This document shows, piece by piece, positions 1-13,599 of a DNA stretch of 64,000 nucleotides. Numbering within the stretch: position 1 is the first letter of the stretch; each line of letters opens with the position of its first letter. The notes beneath the pieces were generated by a model. That model did no database searches and was not told the DNA's origin. It saw only the letters and a program-made list of their open reading frames with translations. The position numbers and the translations under genes were made by a program. Location of the stretch: NCBI RefSeq assembly GCF_046630445.1, contig NC_092339.1, forward strand, positions 79,631,501-79,695,500. Reading direction: 5' to 3'. Source of the stretch: Rutidosis leptorrhynchoides. Taxonomy: Eukaryota; Streptophyta; Magnoliopsida; Asterales; Asteraceae.

Positions 1-965
<965 letters not shown>

Positions 966-2272
966 CATATCTTTTAATTCGTTCACCGAAATTACGCGAT
1001 TTCAAAATGAAAAGTTATTGAGTTTTCGCCAGCTTTCCAAAAACATGCATATCATATACCTTTTATCAGTAATATATGTATTTAATTCGTGATTCATTAT
1101 AAACTGTTTAACGATGAAATTTAGCATACAAGCATGCATAAACATATATACTCGAGCACTAGACATGTATACACTATTAATATATAAAAGATAAGATATG
1201 AATGCTCACGTATCAATATTGTGATTTAATATTGCAGGAAAGTACGTAGACGCAACAGAGATGATAAACACTAGGTTTGACTTGCGAACAATAGCAATGA
1301 ACATTACCCATAACCTCCAAAGCTATAACCCATAATTTTCCTTAGCTCTATCCCGCTCATAAAATCCGTTTTGAAAATCACCCGAGCATAACTCCGTCAT
1401 AGTATTTTATGTATACTACTAATACTTAATTTGAATATTGCACTAGAATTATTACGGAATAAAAATATATGAAATAAATATATATGTACATATATGTGTG
1501 TGTGTTTCTGCAGTCGATCGATCGATCGATCGATATATATAGTTAGAAAATAATATTATAATAATAAAAGGAATCAAACGTGTTTAATTATAATAATATA
1601 ATAAAGTAATAAAATAATAATATAATAATAAAAGTAATCGTACGTTTATAATTATAATAATATAATAATATAATAAAGTAATAATATAATAATAAAATAA
1701 TAATATAATAAAGTAGAATATAATAATATAATAATAAAATCGAATCGATTAAGATTTTAAAAGTCCTATTTTTAAAATACTTCAGGGGTATTTTATGTAA
1801 CTTATAATTAATAATTTTAACCAGTGAATAGTAAATTAATTAATTTCGTTTCATTTACTATTCATATGAATAGTAAATGAATTAATTTCGATTCAACTAT
1901 TTAAGCTACACGTTATTGTACGTTGTGCTTTACAAATTGTACATTTTTAATTTAACTTCGTTTCTTAAAAAAAATTACAAAAATTATATCATAAAAATAA
2001 AACGACTTAATACGTAAAATTTTTAATTTGAATAGCATCGTTTAATAGTAAATTTTTATCATTTCATATATAAATATTATTCGCATGATTCCGTATTTAT
2101 TGAAAACTCTTATGTTTATATAATACATGTTATGACGTTCGTGAATCGTCGGACAAACAGGGTAATTGAATAGTTCAAGAATTTTGAGATTCAGTTTTAT
2201 AGACTTCGCTTATCGTGTCGAAAACGTTAAAGATTAAGTTTAAATTTGGTCAGAAATTTCCGGGTCATCACA
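966..2272 (-). mobile_element. Truncated reversed gypsy LTR (H), 5' part
   Basis: Read on the minus strand from 2272, this begins TGTGATGACCCGG and follows the order of motifs seen at the start of the LTRs of element B, for example the block around 9720-10100 with the CTCGAGCACTAG-like stretch. It ends abruptly at 966, where LTR G begins. The right flank has no polypurine tract, so H is a 5' or solo LTR, not a 3' LTR. Five CGAT units lie at 1515-1534 and many ATA/AAT repeats at 1555-1740. No coding sequence was seen. Confidence 0.7.
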
Positions 2273-2642
2273 TATGGTTTGGCAAAATGTCAGGTAGATA
2301 TATCCGAAGATTGCAATAAAGGAAGAAGTGGAGAAGGAGATAAAGAAATTATGACGTGTATAATAAATAAAAATATAATATAATACAAATACATGTATAA
2401 TAAATATAAATATAATAATACGTATATAATAAATATAAATACGTGTATAAATAAATATAATAATACATATATAATAAATATAATATAATACATATATAAT
2501 AAATATAAATGTAAATATAATATAAACACATATAATAATGTAAATATAATATAATATAATACGTATATATAAATATGAATATAATATAAATACGTATATC
2601 ATAAATATAAATATAATATAACTATGTATATTAAAAATATAA

Positions 2643-2717
<75 letters not shown>

Positions 2718-2740
2718 CGTAAGTAATACTTGTAAATCAC
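2273..2740. other. AT-rich spacer with ATAAATATA repeats and (TA)n
   Basis: From about 2340 to 2640 the DNA is a loose array of ATAATAAATATAAATA-like units with scattered ACGTRTA interruptions. A pure TA run follows at about 2648-2711. The Tyr/Ile-rich open frames here are products of the repeat, not genes. Confidence 0.8.
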
Positions 2741-3045
2741 AGGGACCACCCACGTAACATTTGAAAATATAAATGAGAGGTGATATTATCAAACAAGTTT
2801 TTGATAGATCCACACACTTTTGTTGATACTTTTCGATAATGTCCTTCAATAAATTGTAGCAAAAAACTTTTGTAGCATGTCATTAAGGACAATTTAGTAA
2901 ATATGTGTGGATTTATCGAAAACTTGTTTGAAAATATCAACTCCCAATATAAATGGGTGAGAAATATTGAAAGAACGAAAATACCTCTAAGTTAATGAAC
3001 TTTTTTAACAGCTGTTGGAGGTAGGGACCACCCACATAACATTTG
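2741..3045. repeat. Foldback (MITE-like) element with flanking direct repeats
   Basis: An imperfect inverted repeat has arms at 2781-2846 and 2885-2940 around a loop of about 38 bases. Both arms contain ATCAAACAAGTTTT-like and ATCCACACA blocks and end in GTCCTT on the reading strand. The hairpin is enclosed by 23-base direct repeats, AGGGACCACCCACRTAACAT plus TTG, at 2741-2763 and 3023-3045. Weaker versions of the same phrase occur near 3051 and 3111-3133. No transposase is present. The boundary of the mobile unit is uncertain. Confidence 0.55.
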
Positions 3046-3305
3046 TAAAACACAGTGACCATTCAAGTCAAAAAATAAATACATGAACTCTACGTAAAAT
3101 TTGGTATAAAACACAAGGACCATCCAAGTAACTTTTTATAAGGTAATAATGGTATATATTTGATTTTACTTTTTAATTTGACCAATCCTCTTACATAATA
3201 ACATGATGACACATGCAAATTAAATAACCAAAAAATACTTATGAAAGACGATCCTTATTTCTGTATATGTGAGTGCTTGGAAAGGTATTAGGATCAAATG
3301 GTAAC

Positions 3306-3340
<35 letters not shown>

Positions 3341-4904
3341 GTTATGCAAATATCTAATCAAATCAAAAGGACATAGGCATGGGTAACTAATTAATGAAAG
3401 TAAAAGGAATTTATAAGTTCGTTATAAAAAATTAAGGGGGCCGGGGGCATGCGAGTGATGCGACCAATGATGAAAATATGATAAAGAGGGGATCAAATGA
3501 TAGAGATGGCGCACGAGGGTTCGACTACGGGTCGGGTTACGCATTTACCCTTCTTCACCCCACCACCCCATTCATGCATGTTTTCAACTTTATCACACAT
3601 TTAATGAACATAATTTTTATTTTATTTTATTAATAATGCAACATGTATTTTCTTTTCAATTATCTGGAAAAGTTCAACTTTAGTTCTTGTCAATTTCCAT
3701 CCTTAATAATTCATGGGCAATTTGCCAAGAAACTTAGCTTAAAATTTGAACATCCTAGTTGTGACTTATGTCCTTGTTTTTTTTTTCTTTTTCTTTCTAA
3801 ATAATTATGTAATATCATAGACTTTTTTTATAAAAATAAAATAAAAATAATAATAACAAAAAAAAAAACATTGCGATACCTCTATTATTAATTTAATAAA
3901 AACACATAAATCTTGTAAAAAAATTATCATTTGTCCTACTCAACAAGAAAAAAAGGAGATTCGTAAACAACCAATTTTGTCTATACACACTCAAACAATA
4001 CAACACTTCAAAACATCAACGTGTATAAATAAAAGTGGTTGTGTACGGATCATCACTATGAGAAATGTTATTTGCTCTTTTGCTTGTTAAAATCGATAAC
4101 ACATTTCTAGTTATAAATTGAACCTTATACGTCTTTTAAGTTGAGAAAATATTATATGCAGTAAATTTACTAAAGATCAATAAGGATTGATATGTTGTAG
4201 ACGTACAAGTTGAAGGTTTAGAAATATAAATTTTTAAATTTATATTGTATTCGGTGCACGTTACAGTACATAATGTGTAAAAAGCGTATATATGAACATT
4301 TGTACATGTATATATAATACTAGTACTAGTTCTCCGTAATTCCGTATAAGATTATAAAATAATAATTAAAAAGTTAGTAGATTAGATTTTTTTTTTTTTT
4401 AAATTTATGTTGTATTTGGTGGACGTTAGTACGTTGTGTGTAAAAAGCGTACATATAAACATGTGTAAATGTATGTATAATAATCCATTCATCACAATTT
4501 AATAGCTTACGGATAAAATGACATTCAGTATAATTAATAAATGTTACTACGTATTATTACAGTGTACATTTGATTCACTTGATAGTTTTACCTTTTACTT
4601 TGTACATATTTTTTATTTTAGATGCAAAAAAATAAAGATATAAAAGAACGTTATCTTATTATCCGTATATATTTATTGAAGTGTACTATTAATTTGAGAC
4701 ATCTCCAAAAAAATAAATATGACTATTAAATTAAGATGAAAGGAGTATCTAATATTAATATACAAGTATAAGGTTATAAGATAATAATTAAATCTTATTG
4801 AAATATATATTACTTTATATATCAAATGAGAACGACTCTATGAATATGTTCAATTATCTTAAATGATAATTATTATTTTTCTGAAAAAGCTTGGAAACGA
4901 TATT
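3046..4904. other. AT-rich intergenic DNA, no gene recognised
   Basis: This stretch has poly(T) at 3309-3337, a less AT-rich island at about 3430-3600 and many A/T runs, but no convincing ORF. A direct duplication is visible: about 4230-4320 and 4388-4482 share an AAATTTAT..GTGTAAAAAGCGTA pattern with scattered changes. It might be old host spacer or decayed transposon. Nothing distinguishes these. Confidence 0.6.
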
Positions 4905-5035
4905 ATTAACCGACCAATTCCACCTGAAGTCAACCGAAGAACCTGTACAGATTACTCTTTCGCTAACAGACGCCTCCTTCGAACCTTCTAGCCTATAAAT
5001 TCTTGGACTAATACGCTGAGTTTGTTGTTCCCGAT
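4905..5035 (-). mobile_element. LINE fragment, downstream piece (split by A1)
   Basis: The minus-strand frame contains RIYRLEGSKEASVSERV and then VDFRWNW, a region found after the RT domain in plant L1-type LINEs. Homology appears to fade near 4905 (frame then NNIVSKLFQ and a stop). It is the direct continuation of the LINE piece at 27663-28585: the two ends meet at the CCGAT target site of element A1, and the coding sense resumes across the join. One base is missing just before the join in the other piece. Confidence 0.75.
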
Positions 5036-6430
5036 TGATATCGCTCAATTCATACATATTTTACATCGCGATATCGGTTCTTTATTGTCGTTTATTTGAG
5101 GAAATGTGAAGACTTTGGTGATTAATTGAGATAAAATGATTAATATAGCTCCAGAGGTCTTCGGGTTAGTGTCTTGGTTGTTTCTTGCTAAGTATTGGTG
5201 ATATTTGAGCTTAAAGTATGTTTGAACGCGAGAAATTGAAGTTTTACTGAGTCTGGAGCTGATCCCGGTCGCAATAGGTGGAGTCTCGGCCGTAATACAT
5301 TGGCAGAAATTGACAGAAATCGAAAATAGGTGAATCACAGCCGCAATAGGATGATCGCGGTCGCGATGGTGATGAATGATCGCGGTCGCGATGCGGGACC
5401 GTTCTGGTGACTTTTTGTGCAGCTATTTATAGTCGAGGTTTTTAGCCCTAAAAGGGTGTGCAGTTTTCCAGGTACGATTTGAAGGGTTCTTTGAAGACCT
5501 AAACCCTACCATTGAAGATTTGCTCATTCTTTACTTCTATTAAGTTAATCATAACATTCGGTACTAGTTTTTATCATTAGTTTATCATTGTAATCATGAA
5601 TACTCTTAGTTTTTTTTATTGTTTATTCGTTTCTTGCTACTTTAATATGCTAGGCTAAATCAGTTTAGTGTTTGCTTGAATGTGAAACTATGAATATTGG
5701 ATTGTTCTATCATTTGGATTTAATGTTTTGTGATTGGAATTGGCTGTGTTTGATTAAAGATCCACTCATATGCACGTTCTATGTTCTTAATTCAATTACA
5801 TAGATTGTTAATCGTTTAACGTGAGTTAGATTTGAGATGCAATTTGTGCTTCAACATTTATGTGATTTAGACAATTAGAGAAGTGATTTCAAGTGATTGT
5901 GTCATTGATTTAATTGGTAATTGAAAGGCTTGTGAAATGCATAAGAGTGTAATTATTGCAAGTGATTGTTATAATTAGGATTTTACATGAGTTTAGTCCA
6001 AATCAAGTCTCATTAGTTTTTATCAAATATAGTTTAATCTCTTGAAGTGAGTTTATGTGAGTTTACTAACTTTGACTGATTAGAACTTTGTGAGAAGTCA
6101 TATAACTATATTAAGACATAATAATCGGTAATAATCCCAAGAACAATCCATATCCATGGTGAATCATTCAAGTGGATACTGTTTTATCTTAATTGTTAAT
6201 TCGTTTTATTCACTTCACGTTAATTGCGTGAATTTAAAATACAAACCAACTCTTCTATTAAATCTGTAGGATAATTACTAGTTTTAAGATCTTGATTAAC
6301 CTGCTCTCTGAGGAACGCATTGGTCAAATTACTTATAGATTACTGCATGATCGGGTTATAGTTTCCTGTAAGTGTGTGATAATTGTTAAGTTTTTAGCTA
6401 GTTATTTTAAGGTACGATTTCACGCAATCA
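5036..6430 (+). repeat. 5' LTR of A1
   Basis: This 1395-base LTR (TG...CA) is nearly identical along its length to the 3' LTR at 26250-27662. Differences are scattered substitutions and a small length change in the CpG-rich block at about 5340-5400, where the 3' copy has one more repeat unit. It holds a TATA-like box and an unusual cluster of CpG palindromes, described separately. Confidence 0.95.
5260..5432 (+). promoter_or_regulatory. CpG-palindrome cluster and TATA box of A1 LTR
   Basis: In an AT-rich LTR this block is rich in CG. The motif ATCGCGGTCGCGAT, six-base arms around GT, occurs at 5355-5368 and 5380-5393, with degenerate relatives from 5265. A TATA-like CTATTTATAG follows at 5423-5432. 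The order suggests an LTR promoter with upstream elements. That role is inference from position only. The same motif lies at 26614-26627 in the 3' LTR and, with AC as centre, at 21178-21191 ahead of the late ORF. Confidence 0.5.
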
Positions 6431-6436
6431 ACCTTT

Positions 6437-6453
6437 TGGTGCCGCTGCCGGGG
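6437..6453 (+). other. Primer-binding site of A1 (tRNA-Asp type)
   Basis: TGGTGCCGCTGCCGGGG starts six bases after the LTR end. It resembles the tRNA-Asp-complementary PBS typical of Athila-type elements. Comparable sites in reverse orientation are at 43340-43357 (A2) and 50360-50376 (D). Confidence 0.8.
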
Positions 6454-6621
6454 AGCGGTGTTACATTGGGATTTTAAAGTTTGCTTTTAATTATTCGATC
6501 CTTTTGTGAGAAGCAATTCTTGTAAAAGTTACTTTTCTGTCAATTCTTGCAAAAGTTTGCTTTTAAAGTTACTTGTATTTGGTTTTGTTGTGGTGTGATC
6601 GCAGGTTAGGTACAAATAACT

Positions 6622-8373
6622 CTGGAACCGTCTGGAGTTTACCATACACGCAGCAAAGCTAAAGAAGAACAGGAAATCGCCGAAGGTTTCACTGAGTTAC
6701 CTTTTTATATTCTGGATTTTGAATATATTAAAAAAGAAGAAGTTATAATGGCTGAAGGAGGAGAAGGTCAAACGATGAAAGCAATGATGAAAGCCACGAG
6801 GGCAGGTAACAGACATGCCATTAGACAACCGACAGTCACCACGGATTTTGAGGTTAAGGGACAGATTTTGAATATGATAACACACAAATGCCAGTACAGG
6901 GTACACCGAAAGAGGATGCATTCGAGCATCTTCAAAACTTTAAAAGTATTTGCAACTTGTTCAAGATTGCAAATGTTGCTGACACTGTTATCTATTTGAG
7001 AGTGTTTCCTTGGTCCTTAAAAGACGATGCCAAGGATTGGTTGGAATCATTGCCCGAAGGTGAGATTGAAAATTGGCCTACAATGGAGGATAAATTTTTG
7101 CAGCGTTTCTTTCCAGCTTCTAAGGCTGCTAAATTATAGAGTGACATTAATCACTTTGTACAGAAATCTAATGAGACACTCTATGATGCATGGACACGGT
7201 TCGGTAAAATGCTACACAATTGTCCTCAATACGGGTTGAACAATTTTAATAAGGTCCAGATTTTCTACAAGGGTGTCAATGTGTCGACTAGGAAAGAAAT
7301 TGATATTGCTGCAGGTGGTTCATTAATGAAAAAGACTCCGGATGAAGCTTATGACATCATCTTCGAATCTGCTACGCATTCTTATGATTGGCATCAAGAG
7401 ATGGATGTTTCTCGCTCTTCTCACGTTGCTAGTACCGAAACTAGTGACGAACTTGCTTCAGTTAAGGCTCAACTTGCAACTTTTAAAAGACAGATGGACT
7501 CAATGACTAAAGAAATGCACGCGATAAAAGTTGGTTGTGAGTTATGTCAGGAACCACATCTTACGAAAGATTGTGATCAAGCATCATGAAAACTGATGTG
7601 AGTATTACTACTTTGAGGCAAGATGATGAATCTACAAAATAGCAGGTCAGAAGTCAGCAGGCCTCGATTCAGAACTTGGAACGAGATGTGGGACGTATTG
7701 CTCAGTCTTTATCGTAGAGACCACCGGGTACTCTCCCTTCTAATACGCAGTCCAATCCGAACAACAAAGGACCGGTTAGAAATGAGCATGTGAATGCCAT
7801 AACCACCTGAAGTGGTTTGGTTATTAACGAGGTGACACCAAAGTCTCCTCCTGTCGTTTCTCCTTTTGTTTCTCCTAATGTTTTGCAGGTACCTACTAAT
7901 GAGGAGTCCAAGAGGGATGAACCTAAGGATGACGAGCCAAAAGCTCAAGAGCAAGAGAAAGATGATCCACCGAAGATCATAGCTAAGCCGCCATTGAGAG
8001 TGTACAAAGCACCAATTCCATACCCTAAAGCTCTGAAGAAAGATAAGCTGGCAAATCAGTACAAGAAATTCTTGGATATGATCAATCAAATCAGCATCAA
8101 TATGCCATTGGCGGAAGTGATTAAGGCGATGACCAACTACGAAAAGTTTTTAAAGGACCTGATCTCTTCGAAAGATAAGTACCAAGAGGTGTCGGCCACG
8201 TTCCTCAATGAGGCGTGTTCAGCCATTTTGCAAAAGCAAAAGATGCCTCCAAAATTAGGAGACCCGGGTAGCTTTATTATTCCTTGTTTATTGGGTGATT
8301 CGGTAGTGTATGATGCACTAGCTGACTTGGGGGAAATCATTAATTTAATGCCTTATTCATTGTATTTGAAACT
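6622..8373 (+). pseudogene. gag: Decayed Athila gag with start of retropepsin (A1)
   Basis: Gag forms the particle that packages element RNA. Fragments in several frames follow one family order: an N-terminal TRSK-containing leader (about 6622-6760), a break near 6880, and a capsid-like stretch with FPWSLKDDAKDWLESLPEG and SNETLYDAWTRFGKML (about 6900-7260). Then come a helical segment, the zinc-knuckle-like CELCQEPHLTKDC (about 7537-7575), a Pro/Glu/Lys-rich linker (about 7860-8000), and the beginning of an aspartic protease with DLGEIINLMPYSLY (about 8324-8365). The frame is broken by a stop at 7137-7139, further stops around 7587-7810 and at least one frameshift near 6890. At 8374 the LTR of element B cuts the protease. 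The first codon is uncertain because the likely ATG reads CTG. Clearly non-functional. Confidence 0.85.
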
Positions 8374-8554
8374 TGTGACAACCCCAAAAATTCCAACCAA
8401 ATTTAAACTTTATCTTTATATTATTTCGACACGATAAGCAAAGTTTGTTAAGTTAAATCTCAAGAATTTTAAACTGTGTTCATACATTCATTATAACCTC
8501 GACCAAATTCTGACGATTCACGAACCGTTATATATAAATAGATATGTATATATA

Positions 8555-8628
<74 letters not shown>

Positions 8629-10191
8629 CTTGAGAATATTAATAAAGTATTAAACGTATAATACTTTACACGAACGTATTTGTTTCAATATGTTTATCGA
8701 TGGAATTAGAAGATAATATCAAATAATTGATTTATCAGATACATTGTGATATGATTACGGGTCCATGTTATGAGGTCCACTGTGATTTAAGAAATCTATT
8801 TTTTTGACAACATTCGGAAAATGGTAAAGTGATTTATAAGTAAGAACGTGGAGTGTAAATAACTTAGATATTAGATATCGACAAGTTAAGTAACTTGACA
8901 TTTGTCATTAAGATGATTTCATAAGTTTATTTAACTATTGGACTTTATCCCATGCTTCTCCAACAGACTGTAATTTAAAAACTTGAAACCTATTATGAAT
9001 ATATATTATTCTACTTTTCTAAAACATTTTATGATATAACGATTTCTATTATTTTAACCTTTAAACAAAATGATTCTTAAATATATTTAGTTTTGGAAAA
9101 CAAAATTATCATATTTATTTGATTTAGTTTCAAACGTACAAAAACGATTTCAGTTTAAAAAAAAACTTTATTATTAAAATGTATATAACTTTTATAAATA
9201 TCTAGAACCACTTTTGACAACTCATTACTTAACCAGTATGATAAAGATAACGATATTTATATTTTATTTTATTAAATATATATAACGATTTAAATTAATA
9301 TTATATATATTTATACTCGTATTATACGTACATAGTTTTATACTTTTACTATACTTAAAATTTACCTTTACTTTATTTTTCCTTTACTTTAACTTTAATA
9401 ATTTATACTTTAATAATTCACTTTAATAATTCATACTTTAATAATTCATACTTTAATAATTCACTTTAATAATTCATACTTTAATAATTCACTTTAATAA
9501 TTCATACTTTAATAATTCACTTTAATAATTCATACTTTTATAATTCACTTTAATAATTCAAAAATCTATTATAAATAGAATTCAATAGGTTTCATTATTT
9601 CATAGAAACTTGAAAATATTTTTCTCTAAACTCTCTCAATCGATTTACATATATATATATATATTTACTCCGTATTATTTCAAGATATTATTAGTATACA
9701 TAAAATATTACGACGGAGTGTTGTCCGAGTGATTTCAAAATTATTTTTCGAGCGGGATAGAGCTAAGGAAATTATGGGTTATAGCTATGGAGGTTATGGG
9801 TATGTTTCGGGAGTATTGTTCGTGAGTCAAACTAGTGTTTATCATCCCCGTTGCGTCTACGTACGTTTCCTGCAATATTGAATCTCAATATTGATACGTG
9901 AGCACTCATAACTTAACTTTTATATATTATTAGTGTATCCCTGACTAGTGCTCGAGTATATAGGATTATGTATGCTTATACGTTCGTTATTGTCGTTAGA
10001 TAGGTTATGTCGAATCTTGAATTAAATACATATGCTATTAAGATAAGGTATATGATATGCATGTCGTTGGAAAGCTAGCGAAAAATTGAGAACTTTTCAT
10101 TTAGATATCGAATGGTTTCGATGAACAGTTTAGAAGTTATAGTCAATTGAATTTTTGTAAAAGTGATTATTATTATCGTCGTTATAATCTA

Positions 10192-10277
<86 letters not shown>

Positions 10278-10330
10278 CATTGTCGTTATTAATAAAAGAT
10301 ATTATTGTTATTTTTATTATTATTATTATC

Positions 10331-10374
<44 letters not shown>

Positions 10375-12172
10375 CATTCAAATAGTTATTAGTATTATCA
10401 TTAATATTATTATTATTAGTATTATTATAGTTAAAACTAATATTAGTAACATCTAATTATTATGATTACTATTATTATTATTAATATGAATGTGATATAA
10501 AAGACGACTAAAAGCTATTAAACGAAGCGATTAGGAAATAATTAGTATGAGTATCATGATGAAATTAAGATATTGTAAGATATTGATTTAAAGGAAAAAA
10601 TATCGTTTTCATTATTTTACTATTATTATTATTAAAAGTATTATTAATATTAAAACTATCATTTTTACTAAAATTATTATTTTTAATAAAATATCATTGT
10701 TAATATGAAACATCATTATTATTATCATTTTAGTACTATTATTAATAAAAATTATCATTTTATCATTTTTAGAAAATATAATTATTGTTATTTTTATTAG
10801 TAGAATAATAATAATTATTACAAAATAATACAACTTTTACTTATTATTATTATTATCAATATTATTTTATCAAATAAATATGTGATACAAAGATATTTTA
10901 CTACGTATAATATAATTACATTAATAATACCTATCATATTTTTATGATATTAAATGAACTTTATAAATTTTATTACTTAAGATATATAAAAGTATATTTT
11001 TATTATATAAATTTTAATATAAAATTTTATTTATTAATAAAAGAATTATATTATTTACTTTAATAAAATCTGTTAAAAATATTTAAATATATAAAATGAC
11101 TATATTTAAACTATATAATAATCATGTATAAATTTTGAAAGACATTTTGGTCAATATGACTTTTGTTGACTTTTGCATATTTAGTCTCGAGCATTAGGAT
11201 TGTGATACACTACGACTTGACCTAAATTGTTAGACAGATATTGATCAAACATATAAATATATATAATTAATATAGGTTCGTGAATCCGAGGCCAACCTTG
11301 CACTTGTTCAATGCCATCATATGCTTAATTACTACGAAATACAATATTGTGAGTTTCATTTGCTGCCTTTTTAAATGCTTTTGCAATATATATTTTTAGG
11401 ACTGAGAATACATGCGCTGCTTTTATAAATGTTTTACGAAATAGACACAAGTAATCGAAACTACATTATATGGTTGGATTATCAAAATTGAATATCACCC
11501 CTTCAAGTCTGGTAACCTAAGAATTAGGGAAATGGCCCTGATTGACGCGAATCCTAAAGATAGATCTATGGGCCTAACAAACCCCATTCTGGAATTTGGA
11601 ATGCTTTAGTACTTCGATTTAAATGGTGATTGCGATTGCCAATATTTATGGCATACTTGCGAGTATGCGGGGGATATTCTATATGCATTATGTTAATGTC
11701 GGTTATCAGGTGTCCATCATATGAATGATTTTTATACACTTGCGAGTGTAATGAGATTTATGGAAAAATGAGAATCTTGTGGTCTATTATATAAATGGGA
11801 AATGATTGATTATGATAAACTAATGAACTCACCAACCTTTTGGTTGACAATTTAAAGCATGTTTATTCAAAGGTATTAAGGAAATATTTCGCTATGCATT
11901 AGCTCATTTTAAGGATATTACTTGGAGTCATTCATGGCATATTTCGAAAGACGTTGCATTCGAGTCATTGAGTTCATCAAGATTATTATTAAGTCAATTA
12001 TTGTTGGATGTATTATGAAATGGTATGCATGCCGTCAACTTTTGATGTAAAGAAAGTTTGTCTTTTGAAAACGAATGCAATGTTTGTAAAATGTATCATA
12101 TAGAGGTCAAATACCTCGCGATGTAATCAATTATTGTGATTCGTTTATAATGTATATGAACGGGTCCTTTCA
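8374..12172 (+). repeat. First LTR of B, 3.8 kb
   Basis: The length is 3799 bases, TG...CA. It holds a (TG)n/(TA)n run near 8557-8622, tandem CTTTAATAATTCATA units at about 9398-9560, long (ATT)n at 10190-10277 and 10324-10374, and a conserved hairpin motif near the end (11828-11877). No coding sequence is recognisable. It matches the second LTR except for an extra block of about 0.9 kb (roughly 8875-9780). Confidence 0.9.
10190..10377. repeat. (ATT)n microsatellite in B first LTR
   Basis: Two ATT runs, 10190-10277 and about 10324-10374, are separated by a less regular segment. The same place in the second LTR (about 17336-17424) and, reversed, in LTR F (about 60649-60837) is also a run of this unit. 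The repeat is therefore part of the family's LTR, and its length varies by copy. Confidence 0.95.
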
Positions 12173-12174
12173 GT

Positions 12175-12186
12175 TGGTATCAGAGC
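12175..12186 (+). other. Primer-binding site of B (initiator Met tRNA)
   Basis: TGGTATCAGAGC lies two bases after the LTR end. It is a perfect version of the PBS used by many plant gypsy and copia elements. The duplicated copy after the second LTR (19348-19359) reads TAGTATCAGAGC, one mismatch. Confidence 0.9.
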
Positions 12187-12558
12187 GGTGGTCTTAGCGA
12201 ACCAGGTCTGCATTAGTGTGTCTAACTGATAGTCGTTAGGATGCATTAGTGAGTCCGGACTTCGACCGTGTCTGCATGTCAAAAGTTTTGCTTATCATTT
12301 TTTGTCGGAAATTGCCTGCTTATCATTCTTAGTCTAGACACGTCTTACTGCATTGATTGCATGAATAGTGTATAGAAAAAATTCATATCTTAGCGTATCT
12401 GTTACTGTAAACTTTGCCTGACATATCCCGTAAATTCCTCCGTAATCTACGAAATCTTTTGCGCTATATATATATATAGATATTCTATGTAATTAGAATA
12501 CCACCCGATAGCCGGAAAATCATTTCATATCGAAAAATCCTTTATTCAACTGAACGAA

Positions 12559-12981
12559 ATGGAATTTGTCATTAGTTCAAGTCCCTCGAATTCCGATATG
12601 GAATCCCACTCAAGCTCCGAAAGCAGTGTGACTGGAATGGATCAACCAATCAGCCATCATCTATTTTGGATGAATTGGGGGTAGGTTCGTAGCCTCCTCA
12701 ATCATTGGAAACAAGAAGAAGGCGATCCTTTCCATCCACCACATTTCCTTCTTGGCGAAGAAACTGAAGCACTTACCGAGGAACCTGTCCGAAACACCAT
12801 TTTCTCTCTCATTTCCAGAGTATCTCGTCACGATTATATACTACATCAAATTCTAGATTTTATTTATCCGCTAGTCCGAACCGACAATCACCCCGATGTA
12901 ATAAAAGAAGTCAACGAGCTTCACGCTCGGGTAGTGGCTTTGGAGAATATGGTGCAAAGGTTACAAACACCAGCAGCATAA
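12559..12981 (+). pseudogene. Short ORF after the PBS (ORF0) with coiled-coil end, B
   Basis: A 141-codon frame runs from ATG at 12559 to TAA at 12979-12981 with a single in-frame TAG at about 12682-12684. The N-terminal part is Ser-rich (SSSPSNSDMESHSSSES). The C-terminal part looks like an amphipathic coiled coil, IKEVNELHARVVALENMVQR. No known domain. ORFs in the same place occur in C (33234-33848) and E (58201-58955), and the E product ends in a similar coiled coil. The first 41 codons are repeated after the second LTR (19732-19854). The function is unknown; an accessory or RNA-binding role is only a guess. Confidence 0.55.
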
Positions 12982-13503
12982 CTAGTACTACCATCATCAA
13001 CGCCAACAGTACCATTACCACCCCCAACCACAACCGCGTCGTAAACCTCAACTTTACAATCTGTCCCACGAGCACCAATGTCATACGCCCTGTAGATACC
13101 AAGGAATACCAACAACAACAACAAACGATGAAGTGTTGATTCATAACTTCATTGGAGAAACACTCCGCGGTGATTATATAATCTCTAAAGTCTTAGAGAT
13201 TATTTATTCTAATCCTAACCATAAATTAGATGAGTGAATCGAAATGATAGAAGGAAGAGTAGAAACCCTGACAAGAATGATGCGTGATTTATAAGCTAGA
13301 CTTGTTTTACCAACAGCATCAACAGTACTGTAGCATCACCATCACAGTCAGTGCCGTCAGTGTCGTCAGAATTAGCAGCACCTATAACATCACAAACTCC
13401 GTTAGTTCAAGAATCACTGTGGACATCATTACGAATCAATAACGCGTATATTGTATCAACGAGTTATGAAGTATTAACTCACTCCCTCTGAAGAAATTAT
13501 ATG

Positions 13504-13599
<96 letters not shown>

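Noticed and set aside
3430-3600. Promoter or first exon of a host gene in the less AT-rich island
   Set aside because: No ORF, splice pattern or conserved motif supports a gene.
6292-6477. Small plus-strand frame over the 5' LTR end and PBS of A1
   Set aside because: Crosses the LTR/PBS boundary and has no family match that I can see; chance frame.
7702-8089. Minus-strand frames opposite the A1 gag linker
   Set aside because: Shadows of the plus-strand gag; no motif of their own.
10147-10392. Poly-Ile, poly-Asn and poly-Tyr open frames (also at 17218-17627, 60583-61024, 391-600, 13436-13621)
   Set aside because: They are translations of ATT and TA microsatellites and have no start context or domain.
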